NCBI RefSeq assembly: GCF_020379485.1
Contig: NC_063445.1
Span: 50,493,422 to 50,557,421 of the forward strand
DNA from: Brassica napus
Taxonomy: Eukaryota > Streptophyta > Magnoliopsida > Brassicales > Brassicaceae
Length of the DNA: 64,000 bases
Direction: 5' to 3'
Position 1 is the stretch's first letter. Each line of letters begins with the position of its first letter. Positions 24,309 to 35,231 of the stretch are shown piece after piece. The notes under the pieces were generated by a model. The model was given only the letters and a program-made list of their open reading frames with translations. It was not told the origin of the DNA and ran no database searches. A program made the translations under genes and the position numbers.

Positions 24309-25042
24309 ATGTCGAAACCCTGGAGCGGAATCGGAATCGGGGCGTGGGCGGACGAAGCGGAGCGTGCCGACGAAGAGCAAGCTGCGGCGGCGGCAGATGT
24401 TGAGAGTTTTCCGAGCTTGAAGGAGGCTGCGAGCAATGCCAAGTCTAAGAAGAAGAAGATGATGATGACTTTGTCTGAGTTTACATCCGGTGCTTACGCG
24501 GCGCCTGGAGGTAGAAGCTCTGTTGGGTTGACGCAGCAAGAGATTCTCCAGTTGCCCACTGGTCCTAGGCAACGGTCTGAGGATGAAATGCAGCAGCCTG
24601 GACGGTTAGGCGGCGGTTTCTCTTCTTACGGAGGTCGTGGGCCTCGAGATCGAGATGATTCCGGTGGTGGTAGGAGACCTTATGGTGGTGGGTTTGATGA
24701 TGAGAGGAGAGGGGATCAGTCTAGGGTTTCGGATTTTCCGCAAGCTTCGAGAGCTGATGAGGATGATGATTGGGGCAAAGCGAAAAAGCTTCAATCTTTC
24801 GATCAGGGACGACATGGTCGTTATAGTGGTCTCGGAGGCGGTGGTGGTAGTTTTAGCGGTGGAGGTGGCAGTTATAACGGTGGTGGTGGCTTCTCCAGAG
24901 CTGACGAGACCGATAATTGGGCGGCAGGTAAGAGGCAAGCTCCGGTACGGTCATCTACATTTGGGTCCGGTTACAGTGATTCAAACCGTGAACCTGACCG
25001 TTGGTCAAGAGGAGTAGCTTTAGGTGGTGTTCAGGAGGAACG
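24309..25042 (+). CDS. EIF4B: eIF4B 5' coding segment
   Basis: It starts at ATG 24309 after a CT-rich 5' UTR (about 24200-24308). It encodes 244 complete codons plus two bases: an acidic/Ala segment, E-F-T-S-G-A-Y-A-A-P, repeated R-A-D-E-x-D-x-W motifs and two poly-Gly blocks (24832-24894). The Reina element interrupts it at 25042/25043; read-through adds only a few foreign codons before TGA at 25055. A truncated N-terminal protein is therefore conceivable. Confidence 0.9.
25038..25042. repeat. Target-site duplication GAACG, left copy
   Basis: GAACG precedes the LTR at 25043 and recurs at 30313-30317 after the second LTR. Confidence 0.96.
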
Positions 25043-25352
25043 TGATAAGCCCTGATTAGGGTTTATCTGAAATGGGTTAGAAAGAGGAGAGAGATAGAGA
25101 GAATGGGGGCTGAGAGTATAAGTTTTGTTGATAAATATTTTGATACCATAAACTTAGGGATAACGCCCTTTAAGTAACACTACAACTTATTCAAAACGAC
25201 AATGTACTATAAAACTCAAATTAATATAAAACCCTCTTTCTCACCAAGAGGTTTACCCACACTTCATCTTCTGTTCCCCTTAGCCACTTAACTTCACCTT
25301 CTTGGACCTGCTCCTCTTCTCCACGAATGCTAATGGGACAGCCAACTTATCA
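25043..25352 (-). repeat. Reina element 3' LTR
   Basis: TGATAAG ... CTTATCA, 310 bp, with a 7-bp terminal inverted repeat. It contains the last 24 codons and the stop of the polyprotein. Confidence 0.96.
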
Positions 25353-28300
25353 ATACCCCCTCGAAGAAGACTCAGCTTGTCCTCAAGCTGGAACTCCGGA
25401 AACTGCTCCAACAACATCTTAACCGGCTCCCATGTACATTCGAAATCAGGTAGTCCCTTCCACTTAACTAGCACCTCAGCCTTCTTATCCACTCCTGATT
25501 TCCTGATCTCTAACAAGTCGTCGGGCTCAGTATTCCACTCAAGCGATGAGGAAAGGACTAAAGGTAGCTCATGAACCTTAGTGTGAGGCGCCACAGCCTG
25601 CTTCAACTGAGAGACGTGAAAGACAGGGTGAACCTGGCTGTACGCTGGAAGCGCTAGCTTATAATCTACCTTCCCAACTCTTTTCTCCACCAGATAAGGA
25701 CCAAAGAACCGAGGAGCCAACTTCTCTACTCTTCTCATGGCCACTGTTGTTTGTCGGTATGGTCTCAGCTTCAAATAAACCCAATTTCCTACTGCAAACT
25801 CAACCTCACGTCGCTTCTTATTCGCAGCTACCTGCATCCTAGCCTGAGCCGTAGCAAGGTTGTCTCGAAGTTCTTGAAGCAGAGCATCACGATTCTGTAA
25901 CAGTCCTTCTACCTCTGCGTTAGCTGTAGGCACATCTCCAAACCTCAACAACTTCGGTGGGTCTCTCCCGTAAAGAGCACGGAATGGCGTGGTGTTAGAA
26001 GATGAATGGTGAGAGGTGTTGTACCAATATTCAGCCCACGGTAGCCACTGACTCCACGCTGAAGGTTTTCTTCCTGCGAAGCACCTCAGATAAGCTTCTA
26101 GACACCTGTTGACTACCTCCGTCTGACCATCCGATTGCGGGTGATAAGCAGTACTCTTGTGCAGAGCTGTACCTTGACTTTCAAACAACGCTGCCCAAAA
26201 GTTACTCAAAAATACTCTGTCTCTATCTGATACCATTGTCTCCGGAAAGCCGTGGAGCTTAATCACCTCTCTGATAAAAACCTCAGCTACAGACTTCGCA
26301 GTGAAAGGGTGCTTCAAGGGAATAAAATGTGCATACTTCGTCAATCTGTCAACCACGACCAAGATCACGTCAAACCCTTTTGATACTGGCAACCCCTCTA
26401 CAAAATCTAAGCTGATATCAGCCCATACTTGCTCGGGAATGGGTAGTGGGGACAACAAGCCTGCTGGTGAGAGCGTTGAGTATTTGTTTCTCTGACAGAC
26501 CTCGCATGATTTGATGAACTCTGTGATGTCGCTTCTCATTCTCTTCCAGTACACTTCTCTCGCCATTCTCTTAAAAGTCTTCAGCACCCCTTCATGCCCA
26601 CCTACTGCACTGTCATGGAACTGACTCATCAATGCTGGAATAAAGGGTGAATTAGCTGGAATCACCAATCTCCTATCCTTGAACAAGAACCCATTCTCTA
26701 CGCTGTAACCCTCATACTCCTTCTCTCCTCTTTTCACCCCGATAATGATCTCTTGCATCAGCTCATCCTTCTCTGCTTGAATTGCTAACTCATCCATGTC
26801 GATAGACAACGGAGCTGTTAACTGGAACCTCTTAAGTTCATCCGCGTCGTCAGTCTCTTCCACTCGACGAGATAATGCATCAGCCACTCTATTCTCCTTA
26901 CCTGGTCTATACTCAATAGTGTAGTTAAGACCAAGCAGCTTAGAAGCCCACTTTTGCTGTTCTACTGATACTGCCTTCTGATCCAACAGGTGCCTCAAAC
27001 TCTTTTGATCCGTTCTTATTGTGAACTGATGACCCGTAAGATAATGCCTCCATTTGGTAACAGCGAAGACTATAGCCAAAAGCTCCCTTTCATATACCGA
27101 CTTTACTCTGCCCTTGCTCGAAAATCCCTTACTAATGTAAGCCACTGGTCTGTTCTCTTGAGATAACACTGCCCCAATCCCACTACCTGAAGCGTCAGTC
27201 TCAACTGCGAAAGGCTTGGAGAAGTCTGGCAGCCTTAATACTGGTAACTCACTCATAGCTTCCTTCAGTCTGTTAAACGCTTGCATAGCTCTCGGAGTCC
27301 AGCAGAACCCATCCTTCTTTAAAAGCTCAGTCATAGGTCGAGCTATCCTCCCATAACTTAAAACGAACTTCCTGTAATAGCCAGTAAGCCCCAAGAACCC
27401 TCTCAAGGCTGTTACGTTCTTCGGCGGTGGCCACTTCTTCATTGCTTCGACCTTTTCCGGATCTGCTGAAACCCCATCTTTGGTGATCACGTGACCCAAA
27501 TATGCGATCCTTCTCTGCCCGAAAGCACATTTCTTCTCGTTCGCATAAAAACGGTGAGCCTTCAACACTTGTAACACTATCTTCAAGTGCTCCTGGTGCT
27601 CCTTCTCATCTCTACTATACACCAGTATGTCGTCGAAAAAGACTAACACGAACTTTCTCAAGTACGGCTTGAAGATGTCATTCATCACAGACTGAAACGT
27701 CGCGGGGGCATTAGTGAGCCCAAAAGGCATCACTAGAAACTCGTAATGGCCCTCGTGCGTCTTAAAAGCCATCTTCCCTATGTCACCAGCCTTAACTCTT
27801 ATCTGATGGTAACCGGATTTGAGATCGAGTTTAGAGAAAATTGCTGCTCCTTCCAACTCATCGAGCAACTCTTCAATCACTGGAATGGGGTAACGATCCG
27901 GTATGGTACTCTTATTCACCGCCCTGTAGTCGACGCAGAAACGTAGACCACCATCCTTCTTCTTGACTAACAATACCGGGCTCGAGAAGGGACTGATACT
28001 AGGCTTTATAATCCCGGCTTGTAACATCTCCCGTACCAGTTTCTCGATCTCGTTCTTCTGAAGATGAGAATATCGGTAAGGTCTTATGTTAATAGGTGAT
28101 GTTCCTTCGTGCAACGTAATGGCATGCTCCCTTGACCTCTTGGGCGGCAGCCCTGTAGGCATGTTGAACACCTCCTTGAATTGTCGAATCAGCCTTTGAA
28201 TGTTATGACTCGGCTTTACCAACCGCTCCTGCTCGCCGACATTCTCAAACAGCTCCTGCAATTCCAACAAGTAAACACCTCCTTCGCTTCCACACAACTT

Positions 28301-29983
28301 CTCCATGGACTTGAGTGACACCTGAGCCCGCACGAGTGAAGGGTCACTGGCCAGCGTTACCCACTCATTGTCAACTTGGAACCGTAAGATATGCAGACCC
28401 CAGTTTATTCTTGTTTCTCCCAGCGATGCCAACCACGTATAGCCCAGCACCATGTCTGTATCTCCCAACTCAAACAGCAAAAATTCACCTTGTATCTCAA
28501 TTCCCTGAACGACCAACTTGAGATCTACACACTTCCCTTTTCCAATGATAACTCGACCATCTCCAATGGCCACGCCAAACTCCGGGGTAGGCACTACAGG
28601 TAGGCCGAGCTTCTCTACCAACCTAGTGGCGATGAAACTGCAAGAGGCTCCAGAATCAATCAGAACTACTACCTCCTCTCCTCCAACGTTTCCTCTAATC
28701 CTCATGGTTCTCTTTGTTGTGAGGCCAACCATGGATTGTAGAGAGAGAACCTGTAGCTCTTGCTTATTGTTGGTTTCCTCTTCCTCTCCTAGTTCATCCT
28801 CAGCTTCCTCGTCTCCTTCTGACTCCTCTTCAACCTCCAAACATTTATACTTTTGAAATGTTTTGCATCTGTGTCCTGCAAAGTACCGCTCTCCACATTG
28901 CCTACATGGGTTGTGCACTGCCCTTCTCTGGTCCCCTCCTTTACCATCTCGTTGTGCATCCAATGACCTCCTTGCAGGAGTGGTTTCCCCTGACTTAGAT
29001 GGAGATACACTCGAGCTTCCCTGGTTGGAGTTAAGCGCTAGGGCTGAGTTAGTTCGCTGGAATGGTCGAGAGTGATACGCATGGCGATCATTTTCTTGCT
29101 CCTCAATGATCTTCGCTGTATCCACTATCTCATCCATACCCATTGGCCTCAACCTCACAACTTGCTCCCTCAAGCTTCTCTTCATACCATGTAAGAAAAT
29201 CTCTTCCAACACATCGTTAGGAACGTGTGGAACTTCTGCAGATAACTCTTCAAACTGCTCATGGTACTCAGATATGGTTCCCGTCTGACGTAGTCGCAGC
29301 ATTTGACTAAGAATGGTTCCTCCCCGGGAGGGTTTGAACCTCCTTCTTAGTTTCATTTTAAAATCCCTCCAATCCAATAGCTCATCCCGATCCTGAATCA
29401 TCCTCAACCATGTCACCGCACACCCCACCATACTCGCCATTGCTTGAGTAAGTTTCTCCTCTTCTTCCATTTGGTTCACTGAGAAGCACTTATCCACCCT
29501 AAAAATCCAATCATCAGTGTTTTTCCCTTCAAAATCGGGTAACTCAAGCTTCTTCTGAGGTGGTGAACTCTTCTGCAACACTGAGTAACCAGAAGACCCT
29601 GCGGTGAACGGTGTCTTGGAAATCTTTGCTGCTCTTAACGGAACCGCGTTCTCCGGAAGGGTTAGGATTCCCTTCTCACTTCGCATCTGCAGACCTTTCT
29701 CCTGTGGTTGACGACCTTCTTCTAACGAACGTTGTGCCTCCACTGCACCTTCCTTAACAGATCTAGGGTTTTCCAGGTTCGTTACCGCAGCGATCATAAC
29801 ACCCATCGGTTTCTCCTCTAGGGATTGAGGGTGTCTCTCCTCCGCGCGTTTCTCATTCTCCAGGGCTCGAAGGTTGTTCGCTTTCATCTCCGCTCGCATC
29901 TCCTCGATGATGCTCGCGAGTCCGCCAAGCTGACCCTCAATCGCAGTCATCCGATCTGCGTTAGAATCTTGCTTTGGTGGCAT
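25280..29983 (-). CDS. Reina gag-pol polyprotein with chromodomain
   Basis: One frame from ATG 29983 to the stop at 25280, 1567 residues. Gag core is at about 160-300. A zinc knuckle ([14 protein letters not shown]) is near 370. Protease has D-S-G-A near 441. RT runs about 630-800 with F-F-D-D at about 780. RNase H has D-A-S-G near 928. Integrase has its H-H-C-C zinc region ending near 1161 and catalytic Asp, Asp and Glu near 1195, 1251 and 1287. A chromodomain lies at about 1488-1530 (V-L-V-K-W-K-G-L, then C-T-W-E-P). Every catalytic motif is present and no stop or frameshift is seen, so it may be active. Chromodomains are known to direct insertion by reading chromatin. Expression would start in the 5' LTR on the minus strand. 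Confidence 0.95.
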   Translation of the reverse strand: MPPKQDSNADRMTAIEGQLGGLASIIEEMRAEMKANNLRALENEKRAEERHPQSLEEKPMGVMIAAVTNLENPRSVKEGAVEAQRSLEEGRQPQEKGLQMRSEKGILTLPENAVPLRAAKISKTPFTAGSSGYSVLQKSSPPQKKLELPDFEGKNTDDWIFRVDKCFSVNQMEEEEKLTQAMASMVGCAVTWLRMIQDRDELLDWRDFKMKLRRRFKPSRGGTILSQMLRLRQTGTISEYHEQFEELSAEVPHVPNDVLEEIFLHGMKRSLREQVVRLRPMGMDEIVDTAKIIEEQENDRHAYHSRPFQRTNSALALNSNQGSSSVSPSKSGETTPARRSLDAQRDGKGGDQRRAVHNPCRQCGERYFAGHRCKTFQKYKCLEVEEESEGDEEAEDELGEEEETNNKQELQVLSLQSMVGLTTKRTMRIRGNVGGEEVVVLIDSGASCSFIATRLVEKLGLPVVPTPEFGVAIGDGRVIIGKGKCVDLKLVVQGIEIQGEFLLFELGDTDMVLGYTWLASLGETRINWGLHILRFQVDNEWVTLASDPSLVRAQVSLKSMEKLCGSEGGVYLLELQELFENVGEQERLVKPSHNIQRLIRQFKEVFNMPTGLPPKRSREHAITLHEGTSPINIRPYRYSHLQKNEIEKLVREMLQAGIIKPSISPFSSPVLLVKKKDGGLRFCVDYRAVNKSTIPDRYPIPVIEELLDELEGAAIFSKLDLKSGYHQIRVKAGDIGKMAFKTHEGHYEFLVMPFGLTNAPATFQSVMNDIFKPYLRKFVLVFFDDILVYSRDEKEHQEHLKIVLQVLKAHRFYANEKKCAFGQRRIAYLGHVITKDGVSADPEKVEAMKKWPPPKNVTALRGFLGLTGYYRKFVLSYGRIARPMTELLKKDGFCWTPRAMQAFNRLKEAMSELPVLRLPDFSKPFAVETDASGSGIGAVLSQENRPVAYISKGFSSKGRVKSVYERELLAIVFAVTKWRHYLTGHQFTIRTDQKSLRHLLDQKAVSVEQQKWASKLLGLNYTIEYRPGKENRVADALSRRVEETDDADELKRFQLTAPLSIDMDELAIQAEKDELMQEIIIGVKRGEKEYEGYSVENGFLFKDRRLVIPANSPFIPALMSQFHDSAVGGHEGVLKTFKRMAREVYWKRMRSDITEFIKSCEVCQRNKYSTLSPAGLLSPLPIPEQVWADISLDFVEGLPVSKGFDVILVVVDRLTKYAHFIPLKHPFTAKSVAEVFIREVIKLHGFPETMVSDRDRVFLSNFWAALFESQGTALHKSTAYHPQSDGQTEVVNRCLEAYLRCFAGRKPSAWSQWLPWAEYWYNTSHHSSSNTTPFRALYGRDPPKLLRFGDVPTANAEVEGLLQNRDALLQELRDNLATAQARMQVAANKKRREVEFAVGNWVYLKLRPYRQTTVAMRRVEKLAPRFFGPYLVEKRVGKVDYKLALPAYSQVHPVFHVSQLKQAVAPHTKVHELPLVLSSSLEWNTEPDDLLEIRKSGVDKKAEVLVKWKGLPDFECTWEPVKMLLEQFPEFQLEDKLSLLRGGIDKLAVPLAFVEKRSRSKKVKLSG
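25353..25366 (-). other. Reina polypurine tract
   Basis: On the minus strand a CGAGGGGGTAT purine-rich stretch abuts the 3' LTR, the expected site of plus-strand DNA priming. Confidence 0.6.
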
Positions 29984-29989
29984 TTTGTT

Positions 29990-30001
29990 GCTCTGATACC
30001 A
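29990..30001 (-). promoter_or_regulatory. Reina primer-binding site
   Basis: TGGTATCAGAGC on the minus strand, one base after the 5' LTR, is complementary to the 3' end of initiator tRNA-Met. The polyprotein ATG follows six bases later. Confidence 0.95.
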
Positions 30002-30002
30002 A

Positions 30003-30312
30003 TGATAAGCCCTGATTAGGGTTTATCTGAAATGGGTTAGAAAGGGGAGAGAGATAGAGAGAATGGGGGCTGAGAGTATAAGTTTTGTTGATAAATATTT
30101 TGATACCATAAACTTAGGGATAACGCCCTTTAAGTAACACTACAACTTATTCAAAACGACAACGTACTATAAAACTCATATTAATATAAAACCCTCTTTC
30201 TCACCAAGAGGTTTACCCACACTTCATCTTCTGTTCCCCTTAGCCACTTAACTTCACCTTCTTGGACCTGCTCCTCTTCTCCACGAATGCTAATGGGACA
30301 GCCAACTTATCA
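30003..30312 (-). repeat. Reina element 5' LTR
   Basis: A 310-bp copy of 25043-25352. By eye it differs at three positions (AAAGGGG/AAAGAGG, AACGTAC/AATGTAC, CTCATATT/CTCAAATT). Confidence 0.96.
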
Positions 30313-30824
30313 GAACGTCGTCGTTTGGTTTTGGAGCCACGGAAAGTTGACTCAGGAGCGAGTGAAACTCCACCTGCTGGTGCGAAAACGAGTAAGGCGA
30401 GCTCTTTTGGGGCAGTTAGGCCAAGGGAGGATGTTTTGGCGGAGAAAGGTTTGGACTGGAAGAAGCTTGATTCGGAGATTGAGGCTAACAAAGGAAGTTC
30501 TCAAACGAGCAGACCTTCAAGTGCTCGGTCTAATAGGTCTGAGAGTTCAGGATTGAGTAATGTGGTGAAACCTAGGCCAAAGGTGAATCCTTTTGGGGAC
30601 GCGAAGCCTAGAGAAGTGTTGCTTGAGGAACAAGGGAAGGATTGGCGCAAGATGGATATGGAACTCGAACATCGCAGAGTTGACAGGTCCTTGTTCATCT
30701 GGATTTTTTTAATGAGAGTTGTGAATCTGTTTCATTTCTATATTGCTGCAGTTGTCCGAATATTGATTTCTTTAACAGGCCTGAAACAGAAGAAGAGAAG
30801 ATGTTAAAGGAAGAGATTGAAGAG
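30313..30824 (+). CDS. EIF4B: eIF4B middle coding segments
   Basis: The first five bases are the right copy of the GAACG duplication. Coding 30318-30686 includes E-P-R-K-V-D, two R-P-R-E/K-P-R-E motifs and the K-D-W-R-K-M-D-M-E-L-E-H-R segment. It ends in AG before a 92-bp GT-AG intron (30687-30778) and resumes at 30779 with the P-E-T-E-E-E block. Element D cuts the exon at 30824. Confidence 0.9.
30820..30824. repeat. Target-site duplication AAGAG, left copy
   Basis: AAGAG directly precedes element D and recurs at 42445-42449 after its right LTR. Confidence 0.95.
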
Positions 30825-31338
30825 AGTAGAGGATGGATTTGACCATCCCACAAGGCCCGAGGAATAGGAAGGCCTGGCCCGAATTAGGAAGAGCGACGGC
30901 TCGATCGGTCGGCTCGAGAGTCAGATCTCTCGGCTCGACTCTTGAGTACTTTTAGTTGATCATCATCGACTGAAGTACGTTCGGCTCAGCGGCTGCTCGG
31001 ACGCCTACGGGCTTCTCGGCCCAGCAGAGGAGGCCCACCAAGATGGCGTAAATTAGGTCAAGGACGAGGCATCAGGACGTCTATATAAGGGAAAGGAGAG
31101 ATAACGAGAAAAGGATCCGAAACCACTGATTAACACTTGGCGGCTAGATTAGGGTTTTCACCTTTGCTTCATCTCGCCGTTAGTTGTACTTTTCCGGTAG
31201 CTTATCGAGCTACCGGCTTCCTTTCTGTCGCGCTCTCTTCTTTTCCCTTGTAACCGATTGAACGTTTTCTCTCCGACCATTAATAAGACGTCTTTGTTTA
31301 AACCAACATCTTATTTATTACCGTTTCTCGATCAAACA
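30825..31338 (+). repeat. Element D 5' LTR
   Basis: 514 bp ending in CAAACA. The first base is A where the right LTR has T, so the TG terminus is mutated. A TATA box CTATATAAGG lies at 31081-31090. Confidence 0.95.
31081..31090 (+). promoter_or_regulatory. Element D LTR TATA box
   Basis: CTATATAAGG, about 250 bp before the LTR end; the right LTR carries the same sequence at 42187-42196. Confidence 0.7.
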
Positions 31339-31340
31339 GT

Positions 31341-31357
31341 TGGCGCCCACCGTGGGG
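31341..31357 (+). promoter_or_regulatory. Element D primer-binding site
   Basis: TGGCGCCCACCGTGGGG starts two bases after the LTR. It is the sequence seen after many plant Tat-type LTRs; the priming tRNA is not assigned here. Confidence 0.75.
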
Positions 31358-31382
31358 CAACTAGCAAAGTAACGTCGGAACT

Positions 31383-34300
31383 ATGGTCGTTAGCAATAAC
31401 AGTTCTTCGTCAGGCGAGGAGCGTGAAGCTCTCGAGGTGACACCGGCTCCAGAGGTGACACCTACGCCTACACCAGTAACTCCACTTCCCCATCCTGCAT
31501 CTATGGAAACTATCCTGGCACGCCTCGCCCTACAAGAAGCGGCGCAGAAGGCGGCAGTTGACCAAATCACGGCGATAGCAAAGATCCTTGCTCCTCTCGC
31601 TGCAAACGCCGAAGCTTCAACGGCGCAGTATCGTTGACACCTGTTCGCCACAGAACGAACCACCGACTTGGCACCTACGCGGGATAACGATAACCAAAGC
31701 GCCGGTAACGACACCAATACGCACACCGCAAGCGAACTAGCCGCGTTAAAACAGTCGGTCCTCGATATCAATTCTAAGATCTACCAGGTGACGACGTCTG
31801 CGCCCCAAATCGAGCATGTACTCGCGGAATCTCTTCGTACACCCTTCACGCAAAAGGTTACCGGCGTGCGGCTACAGAAGATGGAGAAACTCCGTCTTCC
31901 AACCTTCAAAGGTCTCTCCGACCCTTCTACTCACGTCACGTCTTTCAACATAGCGATGCGACGCGCAAACCTGACAGACGAAGACAAAGACGCCGGCTTT
32001 TGCCAACTCTTCGTCGAAACCCTAGAAGGCCTGGCCCTTACTTGGTTCACCGGCCTCAGAGAGAACTCTGTTGACTGTTTCCACGACCTCTCAACGGCTT
32101 TCCTTAAGAACTATATCATGTTCACCAACCAGGAAGCGACCGTGCCAGATTTGTGGAACCTCACTCACGCCAGCGACCAAAGTCTCCGCAACTTCATGGA
32201 GAAATTCAAAGCTATTGTCTCGAAGATCGATATTCCCGACCATATCGCCGTCGAATCTTTGATGAACACCTTGCACGTCGACTCCACATTCCGCCAGGAT
32301 CTTTACCGATACCCGACCAAATCTGTCTCCGACGCCATCGCTCGCTCGCACAACTTTATCCGCATGGAAGAAGACACCAGAGCAAAGTTCGCAAAAGAAG
32401 CAGCGGCGAGACAGCGATCCTCCCGAACAAACGACACCCGCCCCGAGCCTCGCCAGCACTCCTCCGGTGGAAATACCACTCAGAAGCGAGGCTACGTTAG
32501 CTCGGTCGATGATGAGGAATCTCCAAAATCAGCAGCCATCACGCGAGAGAAAGGCTGGAACCACTGGGATCGAGACTCCGCTCCGAAGCAATCAACCCCA
32601 ACCGAACCAGCGAGTTCAAACTCCGAGGAGCCGAAAAAATGGTGCCTCTACCACAAAAGGGATTCCCATGACACGAAGGAATGCAAGGTCCTCATCGGAC
32701 AGTTTTTCGACGGGATAACTAATGGGACAATCCAAATGCCCACTTCTCCTACGACGCCGAAAAACACTAAAAGCTGGAGTAAGAACAAGGAGAAGAAGGC
32801 ACAAAAGTCTCAAAAGAACACGGCCCCGAGCGAGGAAAGAGCAAGCCCTGAGCGCACTCCCATCAACAACGTCGGCCCCGCCAACGATTCATCAGAAGAC
32901 GAACACCCGCGTCGCCGGCGACGAGTGGAAGTCATACTCTCTCGCCCTTGCGACTCCTCTGATGACGACGTCCCGACAGTGCAACCAGATCTGCGCGATA
33001 AATTGGACAGCAAGGATAAGCAGTCTCTCGCTCCCTCGAAAGCAGATGAAGACCTACGCATTCTATTGAAGCGAAAAAATGCCGCGAACGAAAACACAGG
33101 AACAACCGACCTCCGCGACCAGCTCAATTCGAAGGCCGACGACCTGCGAATCCAACTCAACCGTTCGAAAAGGTCCGATCTGCGACGACGCCTTGAGTCA
33201 AAAAAGAAACAGCTCGCAGAAATTCCTACATTCGAAAACACAACCGACGATTTGAGGAAGCAACTCGAATCAATGCGAGCTAACCGAGCCCCGCACATCA
33301 GTGTCATAATGGGTGGATCACCACCTTGCGGTGACTCGGTTCGAGCCGTCAAAGATTACAAACGTCAAGCAACCACCTCTCAGAAATGGCCTTCTCCAGT
33401 CGAAAATGATCACCAGATCACTTTTTCGGCACTAGACACCAAGGGCGTCCACATGCCACATAACGATCCTCTCCTCGTCGACCTTGACATCGGCGAATGT
33501 CTGGTCGCAAAAGTCCTTATTGATACCGGCAGCTCAGTCGATCTCATCTTTCGCGACACACTCGACAAAATGGGAGTTGATTTAAAAGATATGAAGCCTT
33601 CCTCTCGCACGCTCACCGGCTTCAACGGAGCCTCGGAGCAAATGATAGGGACAATTCGCCTTCCAGTTTACGCAGGTGGTATAACCCGCACCGTCAAGTT
33701 CTCCGTCATCCGCGCCAAAGCACCCTATAATGCCATACTCGGAACACCATGGCTGCATTCCATGAAAGCCGTCCCTTCGACTTATCATCAATGCATCAAG
33801 TTTCCCGGAAAAGATGGCAAAACTCAGACGATTCGGGGCGATCAACAAGCCGCAAGAGAACTACTGATCGCAACTGTAAAGATGCAGCAGCAAGCTTCCC
33901 TTGTCAACTCCGTCAGTAAACCACTCAACAAGATATACCCTCAGAAGGAGGAAGTTCGCGAAGTCGCAATTGATGAATCCGACCCGACGAAAATCATCCG
34001 AGTTGGCGTCTACCTGTCCGACGACGTATGTTCACAGATCATCTCTTTCATCAAAGACAACGCCTCGACGTTCGCCTGGAAGACTTCCGACATGAAGGGG
34101 ATCGACCCCGCAGTTACCTCTCATGAACTGCACGTCGATCCGACGTTCAAACCCATCCGACAGAAGCGACGAAAACTCGGTCCAGAACGATCTAAAGCCG
34201 TAAACGAAGAAGTCGACAGGCTCCTCGACGCGGGTTTCATAACCGAAGTCCGATACCCCGAATGGTTGGCTAACCCGGTTGTCGTCAAAAAGAAAAACGG

Positions 34301-35231
34301 CAAATGGCGCATATGCGTCGACTTCACGGACCTCAACAAGGCGTGCCCAAAGGACAGTTACCCACTCCCTCATATCGATCGTCTCGTCGAATCAACTGCT
34401 GGTAACGAACTCCTAACCTTCATGGACGCTTTCTCGGGATACAACCAGATCTTGATGCATCCCGACGATCGCGAGAAGACGGCATTCATCACCGACAGAG
34501 GGACCTACTGCTACAAGGTGATGCCCTTCGGGCTAAAGAATGCCGGCGCGACTTATCAGCGACTCGTCAACCGAATGTTCGCCGATCAGCTAGGCAACAC
34601 CATGGAAGTGTACATCGACGACATGTTAGTCAAATCGCTCAAGGCCGACGATCACCTAAACAACTTACGCGACTGCTTCAAGATCTTGAATGACTACGGG
34701 ATGAAGCTCAACCCGGCCAAGTGTACCTTCGGTGTCACTTCGGGAGAATTCCTCGGCTACATTGTCACTCAACGAGGAATCGAGGCTAACCCCAAGCAGA
34801 TCTCGGCGATCCTCGATCTTCCAAGCCCAAAGAACAGCCGCGAAGTACAGCGACTAACCGGACGGATAGCAGCTCTCAACAGGTTCATCTCGCGATCAAC
34901 CGATAAGTGTCTTCCCTTCTACGAGCTACTAAGGGGCAACAAGAGGTTCGTCTGGGACGAGAAATGCGAAGAGGCGTTCAATCAACTAAAGCACTACCTC
35001 ACAACCCCCCCAGTACTATCAAAGCCAGAAGCCGGCGACACATTGTCTCTCTACATAGCCGTCACATCCTCCGCTGTCAGCAGCGTGCTCATTCGAGAAG
35101 ATCGGGGAGAACAGAAACCAATCTTTTACACAAGTAAAAGAATGACCGAGCCAGAGACGAGATACCCAACACTCGAAAATATGGCCTTAGCTGTCGTCAC
35201 CTCGGCCAGGAAACTGCGACCCTACTTTTAG
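31383..35231 (+). pseudogene. Element D gag-protease-RT-RNase H, with stops
   Basis: Gag opens at ATG 31383, meets TGA at 31635-31637 and continues in the same frame (1187 open codons to TAG 35229-35231). The gag core is near 31900-32380 (F-C-Q-L-F-V-E-T-L-E-G). A zinc knuckle C-L-Y-H-K-R-D-S-H-D-T-K-E-C is near 32640. A linker contains six D-L-R-x-x-L repeats (32985-33285). Protease has L-I-D-T-G-S-S at about 33515. RT shows W-R-I-C-V-D-F-T-D-L and Y-I-D-D at 34611. RNase H continues past the stop: the TAG stands where related elements have Gln in a P-Y-F-Q motif. Products would be particle protein and replication enzymes. Confidence 0.92.

Larger units (their letters stand above)
25043..30312 (-). 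mobile_element. Intact Reina-type chromovirus inserted in eIF4B
   Basis: This 5270-bp Ty3/gypsy element has 310-bp LTRs, an initiator-tRNA-Met primer site, one uninterrupted 1567-codon gag-pol frame ending in a chromodomain, and a perfect 5-bp TSD. Short LTRs, total size and single ORF fit the Reina clade. The LTRs differ at three positions by eye. It is oriented opposite to eIF4B. Confidence 0.93.

Noticed and set aside
24606..24938. Minus-strand and shifted-frame ORFs over the eIF4B Gly-rich region
   Set aside because: Shadows of the biased GGN/GAN codons of the real exon; no motifs.
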